From a virus, in the IMG/VR virus record IMGVR_UViG_3300021185_001181, positions 1-21,490 of that record: 21,490 nucleotides of DNA; one strand, 5' to 3'. Positions 14,327 to 20,898 of the stretch are shown here, one piece after another. Position 1 is the first letter of the stretch. Every line of letters begins with the position of its first letter. The notes below the pieces were generated by a model, which was given only the letters and a program-made list of their open reading frames with translations, was not told where the DNA came from and made no database searches. The position numbers were made by a program, and so were the translations under genes.

Positions 14327-14802
14327 TGGTTGACCCCTTTACGGCAGTAGCAACTGCTACCGCAGCGTTTAATGGCATAAAGAAAATGGTTGAAGCAGGA
14401 CAGAACATAGAGAATACGTTCGGTCAGATTGGTAAGTGGTATGGAGCAGTTGCTGACTTCAATGAAGCAAAGAGACAAGCAGAGAACCCACCACTATTCC
14501 AGAAACTAGTAAACAAGACTTCGGTTGAAGAAGAGGCGATGAACGTCTACATTCAACAGAAGAAAATAAAAGAACAAGAATCACAATTACGTGAACTGTT
14601 ACTTTATATGTATGGCCCTGAGGCGTATCGTGAGTTGACAGAGTTACGTAGAACTATAAAAGAAAAACGAGAGAAGACTGTATACGCACAAGCACGGAGA
14701 CAGAAAGCATTCTTCTGGAATGTGGCTGGTTGGAGTTGTGTAGGAGTTCTTAGTTATGGATTGTGGTTTGTGGTAGCGTTAATTATAAACGCAAGTCAGT
14801 GA
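14326..14802 (+). CDS. Coiled-coil protein with C-terminal membrane anchor
   Basis: 158 residues from the ATG at 14326 (an in-frame TTG is one codon earlier). Residues 1-20 are small and Ala/Thr-rich (MVDPFTAVATATAAFNGIKK). The middle (about 50-128) is highly charged and helical, with QQKKIKEQESQLRELLLYMYG typical of a coiled coil. A single hydrophobic segment lies near the C-terminus at about 135-156 (WSCVGVLSYGLWFVVALII), with a short tail. It sits between two paralogous small membrane proteins. This gene order suggests a membrane-associated complex, but I do not recognise the family. Confidence 0.65.
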   Translation: MVDPFTAVATATAAFNGIKKMVEAGQNIENTFGQIGKWYGAVADFNEAKRQAENPPLFQKLVNKTSVEEEAMNVYIQQKKIKEQESQLRELLLYMYGPEAYRELTELRRTIKEKREKTVYAQARRQKAFFWNVAGWSCVGVLSYGLWFVVALIINASQ

Positions 14803-14803
14803 T

Positions 14804-15052
14804 GTGGAAATAGTCGATACAATAAAAGATTTTGGTTTTCCTATAGTTGCGGCAGTTGGTATGCTGTACATGATTTATTTCGTGTGGAAAACCATAACAG
14901 AGGAAGTAGAAAAGAACCTAGATGAAACAATGACCACCCTAATAGGACTAATTGATCGTATTAGGATGCTTGATAATGATATTATCCGATTGCAACAGAA
15001 GTTAGATACCGCAATTGAGATGAGGAGAAAACAAGATGAAGAAGATAATTAG
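14804..15052 (+). CDS. Small holin-like membrane protein (paralogue B)
   Basis: 82 residues starting with GTG at 14804, one base after the preceding stop codon. An ATG at 14802 is in another frame and stops quickly, so GTG is preferred. A membrane segment at about 10-30 (GFPIVAAVGMLYMIYFVW) is followed by an acidic, coiled-coil-like region and a charged C-terminus. It is a paralogue of the gene at 14048. Similar small phage proteins beginning with an 'IKxFGFPI' motif are often labelled as UviB/BhlA-like. It overlaps csgF by 17 bases. Confidence 0.6.
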   Translation: MEIVDTIKDFGFPIVAAVGMLYMIYFVWKTITEEVEKNLDETMTTLIGLIDRIRMLDNDIIRLQQKLDTAIEMRRKQDEEDN

Positions 15053-15488
15053 CGTAGGAGTATGGATAGGACTTATATTTCTGGTAAGTAATGTAAACGC
15101 AGCACCCATAGAACACAAGTTCAAGTCTCCATCGTTTAGTGGCATAAACCAATCCAGTCACTACCTTACGATTGAGAATCAAGAGACCTCTCGGAAAGAC
15201 GCAATCAAACAAGAGTTGAAAGACCTTCAAGAACAACTGGAGAGGGATGCCGAGAACACGACACTCGCAAAGTTTATTCGTAATGTGGAAAGTAGAATTT
15301 ACTCTACACTTTCCCGACAAATTGTCGATAGTATGTTTGGGGAGAATCCTTCTGAGAGTGGGGAGTTTAACATAGAAGGAACAGGTATATCATATGTCAC
15401 TGATGGTGATAGTGTGGTATTAACAGTAACAGATGAGAATGGAAATGTCACGACTATTACTATTCCCCTTGGTGATTTTGGTATCTAG
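15036..15488 (+). CDS. csgF: CsgF-like curli assembly factor
   Basis: 150 residues. An N-terminal signal peptide (MKKIISVGVWIGLIFLVSNVNA) has likely cleavage after Ala22 or Ala23. The mature N-terminus (HKFKSPSFSG) matches the CsgF segment that inserts into the CsgG pore (E. coli: FQFRNPNFGG). A helical middle region (about 50-105) leads to a C-terminal beta region (VVLTVTDENGNVTTITIPLG) resembling the E. coli tail (LNVTDRKTGQTSTIQVSG). In E. coli, CsgF links the CsgG pore to the curli nucleator at the cell surface. The gene directly precedes csgG and overlaps it by about 50 bases, as expected for a paired function. Confidence 0.87.
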   Translation: MKKIISVGVWIGLIFLVSNVNAAPIEHKFKSPSFSGINQSSHYLTIENQETSRKDAIKQELKDLQEQLERDAENTTLAKFIRNVESRIYSTLSRQIVDSMFGENPSESGEFNIEGTGISYVTDGDSVVLTVTDENGNVTTITIPLGDFGI

Positions 15489-16248
15489 TTGTGCTTCGAT
15501 TGGCGGTGGTCAATTTGAAATACCAACTAGAGAAGAACCAGAGATTCAGTTCACATTATTGCAACAAGAACTGATCGATGTGGGTGAACCTACAAGGAGA
15601 CCTACACTTGCGGTTTACCAGTTTACAGACCAGACAGGGCAGAAGAGACAGAACAGTGCAGGTGGGACTTCCTTTAGTTCTGCGGTCACTCAGGCACCAG
15701 ATGTATATCTGATTCGTGCCTTGACCCGTGCGGGAAACGGAAAGTTCTTCAAAGTTGTAGACCGTCAAATTCTCGACCATCTGACGAGAGAACGACAGTT
15801 AATACGTCAAACTCGTCAATCTTACGAGGGTGAGGAAGGAAAACGACTCCCAGCGCTAACATTTGCTGGTATGATAATTGCAGGAGGTATAGTAGGATAC
15901 GATACTTCCGTTGACACGGGTGGTGCGGGTGCCAGATATCTTGGTATAGGTACTTCTCGTGAATTTAGTATTGACACAGTTACAATCAATATACGATTGG
16001 TGTCAGTTGCTACAGGTGAGGTATTGTTGGATGTTATATCCTCCAAGACCATACTCTCCACAGGAACAAGTGGAGATGTGTTTAGATTTATAGAACAGGG
16101 TACAGAACTGATTGAAATAGAATCAGGAGTTACCCAAAACGAATCTGTCTCTATTGCGACCCAACGTGCGATAGAAGCAGGTGTTCTAGAACTCATCTTG
16201 AGAGGAACTCAACGAGGGTTTTGGAAAATTAACGGAGAAAATAAATGA
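15433..16248 (+). CDS. csgG: CsgG-like outer-membrane curli export lipoprotein
   Basis: The nonameric outer-membrane channel of curli (type VIII) secretion. 271 residues, about the family's usual length. A lipoprotein signal with lipobox VSSC puts the lipidated cysteine at C20. The mature body aligns with E. coli CsgG across LAVYQFTDQTGQ (59-70), SFSSAVTQ (80-87, whose F81 aligns with the constriction Phe), IIAGGIVGYDTSV (148-160), GAGARYLGIG (164-173), IRLVSVATGEVL (187-198), SSKTIL (203-208) and GVLELILRGTQRGFW (250-264). The start is uncertain among three in-frame ATGs (15433, 15439, 15445). The last, giving MSRLLLF, leaves the shortest typical signal peptide. It is coupled to csgF and to the next gene by ATGA. 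Confidence 0.93.
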   Translation: MRMEMSRLLLFPLVILVSSCASIGGGQFEIPTREEPEIQFTLLQQELIDVGEPTRRPTLAVYQFTDQTGQKRQNSAGGTSFSSAVTQAPDVYLIRALTRAGNGKFFKVVDRQILDHLTRERQLIRQTRQSYEGEEGKRLPALTFAGMIIAGGIVGYDTSVDTGGAGARYLGIGTSREFSIDTVTINIRLVSVATGEVLLDVISSKTILSTGTSGDVFRFIEQGTELIEIESGVTQNESVSIATQRAIEAGVLELILRGTQRGFWKINGENK

Positions 16249-16964
16249 ACGCAAAACAAAAACTAACTTTTGTTATGATGTTCTTGGTAGGTAGTGCATA
16301 TGCCGATAACGAAATTTACATCGACCAAGTCGGTGATAGTTCTGTTATCGAAATCATACAGGACGGTTCAGGAAACAAGGTGGGCGGATCAACTTCCGAT
16401 GACACCAAGTTTGTACTGGATGGTGACAGCATGGATTTCAATGTCAATATGAGTGGTGGGAGTAATAACCTTATTGGTTCTATCTTCGGCACCTCTGTTG
16501 TTGATATCGACATCAATGGTTCGAGTAATGATTTGTTCTTTGATGTAGACAAGGACAATGCATATGGCGCAACCAACGGAGACTTTGTTTTTGATCTTAC
16601 TGGTAGTAACAATGAACTAGACTTGGATGTCGGTTCTCTGGATACTGCTAACGATCTGGACTTTGATATGATAGTCGATGGTGACTTCAATACCGCAGAC
16701 ATAAACATTGATGCTTCATCTTTGACATTCAACATGGATATGGCGGGAGACAATAATAACCTACTATATAATGGTAGTGGATATGATGGACATGAGTTCG
16801 TCTTGACTGGACTTGGTAGTTACTGGGACATTGAAGTTAATCAAGAATCTACTCTACAGACAGATTCATTGGAGATAGAATATGATGGTTCGGGAACAAG
16901 TACAACAGATTCTACTATTTGTATCACTCAGTCTGATTCTGGTATGGCCCACGGTTGTCAGTAG
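16245..16964 (+). CDS. Secreted curlin-like repeat protein (candidate CsgA/CsgB-type substrate)
   Basis: 239 residues. A signal peptide (MNAKQKLTFVMMFLVGSAYA) has an AYA cleavage site after residue 20. The mature N-terminus (IYIDQVGDSSVIEIIQDGSG, 24-43) closely resembles curlin repeats (compare CsgB IDQTGDYN and IIQKGSGN). From about 60 to 205 there are about six Asn/Asp/Gly-rich beta repeats with a hydrophobic-polar alternation, each around 'GSxN' (for example 66-78, 86-98, 114-127, 164-175). The end (ICITQSDSGMAHGC) is again curlin-like and has two cysteines. It directly follows csgG with an ATGA overlap and a GGAG site. An exported amyloid-forming substrate is the best reading. A non-amyloid beta-solenoid is possible. 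Confidence 0.75.
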   Translation: MNAKQKLTFVMMFLVGSAYADNEIYIDQVGDSSVIEIIQDGSGNKVGGSTSDDTKFVLDGDSMDFNVNMSGGSNNLIGSIFGTSVVDIDINGSSNDLFFDVDKDNAYGATNGDFVFDLTGSNNELDLDVGSLDTANDLDFDMIVDGDFNTADINIDASSLTFNMDMAGDNNNLLYNGSGYDGHEFVLTGLGSYWDIEVNQESTLQTDSLEIEYDGSGTSTTDSTICITQSDSGMAHGCQ

Positions 16965-17997
16965 TGATGTAGGTGCAGTGGATCGTGCGGTCGGGTGGAG
17001 ACAGATTGTACGAGAAGAGGAGAATATAGAACCGAAAAGTGGTCAGGATGTAATATCTAAAGATGACCTTCGCACAGGCGAGGGGCGTCTTCAGGTACGA
17101 TTTGTTGACGATTCTAAGTTACGTATGACCGAACACACTCGCATTGTGATTGACAATGTAGTATTTGATGATGATCCGAGTAAATCGGATTTGGCAATGA
17201 CGTTTGCACAGGGTACTGCGAGGTTTATATCTGGACAACTGGGAAAGGTTGATCGTGAGAACATCAGACTAAAGACCCCTACCGCATCTATCGGTATTCG
17301 TGGGACAGACTTCACGGTCACAGTTGATGAGTTCGGACAAACCCTCGTGGTACTCTTGCCTGATGTTGATGGTGTATCATCAGGTGAGATTGTTGTTTCG
17401 ACAATGACAGGTGAGGTGGTTCTCAACAAACCATTCGAGGCAACTCGGACGATGGTTCAAGAGAGTCCACCTTCATCACCTGCTATCCTAGATTTGACTC
17501 TGGATATGCTCAATAACATTATGATCATCAGTCCCCCCAAGAAGAAAGAAACCCAAGAAGAATTCATGGTCAATATCGATCCCGACAAGAACATCAATCC
17601 CCTTGATGTGGACTTTCTGGATGAGGACTTACTCGCAGAAGAAGAACTGGAACGAGACCTTCTGGAGTACAACGAACTGGACATCAACTATCTGGATGTC
17701 GATCTACTGGAGGACTTACTAGATTCCTTTGACTCTCTGGGTGAAGAGATGCTACAGGAGAAGCAGAGTACTGGTGAGATGGACATACAGGGAACAGAAG
17801 AGGGATTCGATACAGTCACTCAGGTTGCAACCATTGTGGATGGAGACAAGGTTTTGGTCAATCGTGAGGTCAATGATATTGCTCGTATATCGGTTGACAA
17901 GAGTGCATCCACCACCATCAATCTAGAACAGGACGGAAAAGAACTAGACCCCATCAAGATTAATGGATTTGGTACAGTTATAAATATAGTACAATGA
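16882..17997 (+). CDS. FecR-domain secreted protein
   Basis: 371 residues. A signal peptide spans residues 1-28 or so (hydrophobic QQILLFVSLSLILVW). The FecR domain is at about 50-190: GRLQVRFVDDSKLRMTEHTR (68-87), FAQGTARFISGQLGK (108-122), and the hallmark LKTPTASIGIRGTDF (130-144). A Pro-rich linker follows, then a stretch of Asp/Leu repeats (about 240-285, for example NPLDVDFLDEDLL and INYLDVDLLEDLL), and a C-terminal curlin-like tail (about 344-371, TTINLEQDG and GFGTVINIVQ). FecR domains in surface proteins bind ligands or scaffold assemblies. The start has a GGAG site at 16871-16874, and its signal peptide is encoded in an 83-base overlap with the upstream gene. It is followed directly by the cyclase, which is a familiar partner of FecR proteins. 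Confidence 0.85.
   Translation: MMVREQVQQILLFVSLSLILVWPTVVSSDVGAVDRAVGWRQIVREEENIEPKSGQDVISKDDLRTGEGRLQVRFVDDSKLRMTEHTRIVIDNVVFDDDPSKSDLAMTFAQGTARFISGQLGKVDRENIRLKTPTASIGIRGTDFTVTVDEFGQTLVVLLPDVDGVSSGEIVVSTMTGEVVLNKPFEATRTMVQESPPSSPAILDLTLDMLNNIMIISPPKKKETQEEFMVNIDPDKNINPLDVDFLDEDLLAEEELERDLLEYNELDINYLDVDLLEDLLDSFDSLGEEMLQEKQSTGEMDIQGTEEGFDTVTQVATIVDGDKVLVNREVNDIARISVDKSASTTINLEQDGKELDPIKINGFGTVINIVQ
17979..17986 (+). promoter_or_regulatory. T4-type late promoter box inside the FecR gene
   Basis: An exact TATAAATA, 7 bases before the cyclase ATG at 17994. This is the same geometry as at 14033 (box, 7 bases, ATG). The expected transcript begins about 2 bases before the ATG with no ribosome-binding site. 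It may instead be coding sequence that matches by chance, since it lies in the FecR C-terminal codons. Confidence 0.55.
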
Positions 17998-19814
17998 AAA
18001 CATGGCACTGTATTATAACACTGGGTATTCTGATTGGGATTAGGTTACTTGACCCATTCCTTCTAGAGAGTGCCAGACTGTCCTTCTTCGATTCCCTACA
18101 GAGGAACCAAGAAGTACAGGTGTCCGAACAGATTGTACTGGTGGATATTGATGAGAAGACCCTAGACAAGTTTGGACAATACCCCATCCCTCGTAAGGTG
18201 ATGGCAGATGAGATTGACAAGATTGAGGGTAGTATCATCGCATTCAATATCTTGTTCTCAGAACCAGACAGGATGGGAGGTGACGAACACTTCGCAGACA
18301 TCCTATCGTGGAAACAAGCAGTAGTCGCAATCGCACCATCCAATCGAACCAACACAGACTACAGACCACCCCGTATCGGTACTGCCACATTCGGTGACAG
18401 GGATGCCGAGGACTTCCGACCAGAACTACAGGGTATGCTTTTTGCTCAACCCATCATACACAAGTCATCATTTGGATACGGAACAATATCATCGGCCCAG
18501 GATGTTGATGGTATCATTCGTAGACAACCCCTACTAGAGAACTTTGACGGTAGACTTTATCCCGCATTTGCGTTAGACATACTGCGAGTTGCCGCAGGGG
18601 ATTCGTCCTACCAGATATCTACAGATGACTATGGAATCGAGTTCGTTCGTATACCCAAGTTCAAACCAGTACCCACAAGTGTAACTGGAGAGGTTACAAT
18701 CGCATACTGGAATGAGTTCAAGAGATACTCGTTCACTGAACTGGATACTATACCAGAGGGTTCGATAATCATCGTAGGTGCGACTTTCGAAGGTTCTAAT
18801 GTAGTTTCTACTCCGATGGGTGCGATGTATCCCCATGACGTACAAGCAAACCTAGTCAAGACAATGATCGATGGAGTGGTACTCAAAAGGCAGTCTGAAT
18901 TTATTTTGTACGAGGTCTTGACAACTCTTGCGTTATGTGTTATACTCTTAGCTCTGTTGCTGAGGGCTAATATACCAGTCGCAGGGATGACATTCTGTGT
19001 CTTTGTGATGGGTCTATATGTCTTCGCAACGGATACCTTTGCCACATATTACTTATTGTTTGACCCTGTGTTCCCTATACTGACTGTGGTGCTAGTATTC
19101 GCACATGGTTCCTTTGTTCAGTTCTATACTCAGTTCAAAGCAAAGCAGATGATCAAGGGACAGTTCGGTACATACCTTTCACCCGACATGGTAGATATGC
19201 TTGCCAATGATCCATCTCTGATGAAACTAGGTGGAGAGAAGAAGGAGATGACCTTCTTGTTTATGGACATATGTGGTTTCACCCCCATATCCGAACACTA
19301 CAAAAACAGAAACGATGCAGAGGGTTTGGTCACATTAATTAACAATTATCTCAATGAAATGACTAAAATAATACTAAATAACGGTGGTACAATCGACAAG
19401 TATATGGGAGATTGTATTATGGCATTTTGGAATGCCCCCCTACCGTGTGAGGATCATGCGGAAATGGCAGTTAAATCCGCAATAGAAATAGAAGAGAAAA
19501 CTAATGAACTCAGACAACGATATAGCGAACAGGGTCTACCCCCCATCAATGTTGGAACTGGTATCAATACAGGTACTTGCATTGTTGGTAATATGGGTAG
19601 TGAGTCACGGTTTGACTATTCAGTCATCGGAGACTCCGTCAACCTTGCCGCAAGACTTGAAGCAACTGCCGCACGAGGAGACTACCTTGAATACAAGACC
19701 ATCTACTCAAGTTACACAATGGAGCAACTTACAAACATTAAATCGAGATCAATAGGTAAGATCAAGGTTAAAGGTAAGGAGGAAGAAATTGACATCTACA
19801 CAGTGGATCGATAA
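17994..19814 (+). CDS. CHASE2-class III adenylate cyclase
   Basis: A membrane-anchored receptor cyclase of 606 residues. A single N-terminal membrane helix (about 4-20) is followed by a periplasmic CHASE2 sensor domain (about 28-298: FFDSLQRNQE, IVLVDIDEKTL, NILFSEPDR). Three membrane helices follow at about 303-375, then a cytosolic class III catalytic domain (about 415-580). The metal-binding Asp residues are D425 (FLFMDICGFT) and D473 (DKYMGDCIM). K469 and D541 (FDYSVIGDSVN) are the adenine-selecting pair, and N550 and R554 (SVNLAARLE) are the transition-state residues. All are present, so cAMP synthesis is expected. The start is coupled to the FecR stop codon by ATGA. Full-length sensory cyclases are very unusual in phages. 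Confidence 0.93.
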   Translation: MKTWHCIITLGILIGIRLLDPFLLESARLSFFDSLQRNQEVQVSEQIVLVDIDEKTLDKFGQYPIPRKVMADEIDKIEGSIIAFNILFSEPDRMGGDEHFADILSWKQAVVAIAPSNRTNTDYRPPRIGTATFGDRDAEDFRPELQGMLFAQPIIHKSSFGYGTISSAQDVDGIIRRQPLLENFDGRLYPAFALDILRVAAGDSSYQISTDDYGIEFVRIPKFKPVPTSVTGEVTIAYWNEFKRYSFTELDTIPEGSIIIVGATFEGSNVVSTPMGAMYPHDVQANLVKTMIDGVVLKRQSEFILYEVLTTLALCVILLALLLRANIPVAGMTFCVFVMGLYVFATDTFATYYLLFDPVFPILTVVLVFAHGSFVQFYTQFKAKQMIKGQFGTYLSPDMVDMLANDPSLMKLGGEKKEMTFLFMDICGFTPISEHYKNRNDAEGLVTLINNYLNEMTKIILNNGGTIDKYMGDCIMAFWNAPLPCEDHAEMAVKSAIEIEEKTNELRQRYSEQGLPPINVGTGINTGTCIVGNMGSESRFDYSVIGDSVNLAARLEATAARGDYLEYKTIYSSYTMEQLTNIKSRSIGKIKVKGKEEEIDIYTVDR

Positions 19815-20307
19815 CTTTCTGAATGAAGATGAGTTTGAGGAGATTGTTGAGCTGGGTCATGCGTGTCATATGTATGAGTCCCATGAGTATGCTGACAAGT
19901 ATGGTGATAGTAAGAGTAAGAACAAGTTGCTCAATTTTAACTGGATGGCGTGGCAGGGATGTAGACGCAGTGCAAATCTGGTTGGCTATCTAGGACACAT
20001 ATCATCCAAGATTAATGATCTCTTTGATGTACATGTCAGTAGACTGGAATACTTCCAACACCCCCTTGAGAACTTCCCTGTATATGAACCAAACCCCCGA
20101 CAACACATCGATGCCCGTTATCATTTCTCTGGTGTACTCTACCTCGATACAGGTGCAGTGGGACTGGGTACTACAGTTGGAGACCAATATGTTGAGTGGA
20201 AACCCAATAGATTGTTGACCTTTGACGCACTCACATACCACAATCCCCATATTGGTGGCACTGAACGTAAGGTGCTGACTTTCTTCTCTTATAAGAAAAA
20301 GTTCTAA
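19789..20307 (+). CDS. 2OG-Fe(II) oxygenase-like protein, 172 aa
   Basis: It starts with TTG at 19789. The exact ribosome-binding site AAGGAGG (19776-19782) is 6 bases upstream, so this start is favoured over later codons. The iron site HxD is at H106/D108 (QHIDARYHFSG), the distal His at H151 (YHNPH) and the 2-oxoglutarate-binding Arg at R160 (TERKVLTFF). This matches the jelly-roll dioxygenase family. It is cytosolic, and its substrate is unknown. It overlaps the cyclase gene by 26 bases, so it is likely in the same late transcript and may modify a product of the cluster. Its canonical HxD differs from the HTN of the other oxygenase at 10237. Confidence 0.8.
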   Translation: MTSTQWIDNFLNEDEFEEIVELGHACHMYESHEYADKYGDSKSKNKLLNFNWMAWQGCRRSANLVGYLGHISSKINDLFDVHVSRLEYFQHPLENFPVYEPNPRQHIDARYHFSGVLYLDTGAVGLGTTVGDQYVEWKPNRLLTFDALTYHNPHIGGTERKVLTFFSYKKKF

Positions 20308-20355
20308 GAAACACCTTTTTATTCCATTTTATTCTACTTATTATGAAAATAATAC

Positions 20356-20384
20356 TGGACAAACCCTGCGTGGGAGGTTATAAT
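20356..20384 (+). promoter_or_regulatory. Sigma70-type early promoter for the downstream small-gene unit
   Basis: TGGACA (20356-20361), a 17-base spacer, and TATAAT (20379-20384). The 110-base gap (20308-20417) holds this promoter and no other gene that I can see. It marks a return from late to early transcription. Confidence 0.75.
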
Positions 20385-20417
20385 GTGTATACAAAATGAG
20401 AAAAGAGAGAGAAAACT

Positions 20418-20558
20418 ATGTACTTTATCCGAAACATGATTAACGATAGACGAGTTAACGACAAGACTTTTGAGACTATGACTGCCGCACTTGCGTGGAG
20501 AATGTCTATGGGTCGCACCTTTATGAGTGAGACTTGGGTTGATTACAAAGAGGTTGCG
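20418..20558 (+). CDS. Small basic protein, 47 aa
   Basis: It begins MYFIRNMINDRRVNDKTFE and continues with a Met- and Trp-containing helix (TMTAALAWRMSMG). Soluble, with no recognised motif. A purine-rich stretch (GAGAGAGA) precedes the ATG. Its stop codon TAA (20559-20561) overlaps the next ATG (TAATG). Probably a real small early gene because of the promoter and coupling, but the function is unknown. Confidence 0.6.
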
Positions 20559-20560
20559 TA

Positions 20561-20743
20561 ATGAATCAATTAAGTAACTTAACCTATGTATCTTTTGAAG
20601 ACGGTGTTGAATTTATCGCCCCCTTGAAGTCTTACTCATTACTGCCCCAGTACTTCTGGCAGTTGACCAACCATAAACCTGTTGAGATGGTTGATGACGA
20701 GACTATTAAGTTTTATAACCCTACGGAGGTAGTTGGACAATGA
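20561..20743 (+). CDS. Small protein of unknown function, 60 aa
   Basis: Soluble, starting MNQLSNLTYVSFEDGVEFI. It contains aromatic and acidic residues (SLLPQYFWQL, VEMVDDETIKFYNP) and no membrane segment. The start is coupled to the upstream stop codon through TAATG, and its own stop codon overlaps the next ATG. It is an ordinary small early phage protein that I do not recognise. Confidence 0.6.
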   Translation: MNQLSNLTYVSFEDGVEFIAPLKSYSLLPQYFWQLTNHKPVEMVDDETIKFYNPTEVVGQ

Positions 20744-20898
20744 ATTTGATTTACGGTTTAGTTGGTGCGTTTCTAGTATTTGGTTCTGCGGGAGGTTTGG
20801 AACAGGACACGATGTCTATTGTTGAGTGTCTGTTCTATGCTTCAATCGGTTTTGGTCTTATTGGACTTGGTCTGCAAGATCATATGGAGATAAAATAA
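20740..20898 (+). CDS. Small two-helix membrane protein, 52 aa
   Basis: Two hydrophobic segments are visible (about 2-20, LIYGLVGAFLVFGSAGG, and about 27-45, VECLFYASIGFGLIGLGL), joined by a short acidic loop. It starts with an ATGA overlap at 20740 and ends with TAATG coupling at 20896-20900. Likely a small inner-membrane phage protein, function unknown. Confidence 0.6.
   Translation: MNLIYGLVGAFLVFGSAGGLEQDTMSIVECLFYASIGFGLIGLGLQDHMEIK

Noticed and set aside
13843-14478. Minus-strand open frame of about 211 codons
   Set aside because: It runs antisense across four well-supported plus-strand genes, a terminator and two late promoters. Its product shows no recognisable domain and it has no visible promoter or ribosome-binding site.
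16316-16753. Minus-strand open frame opposite the curlin-like gene
   Set aside because: It arises from the repetitive codon pattern of the plus-strand repeats. Low-complexity product and no start signals.
20826-20897. Earlier in-frame start for the 88-residue gene
   Set aside because: Those codons lie inside the small membrane-protein gene, while the ATG at 20898 has a ribosome-binding site and TAATG coupling.
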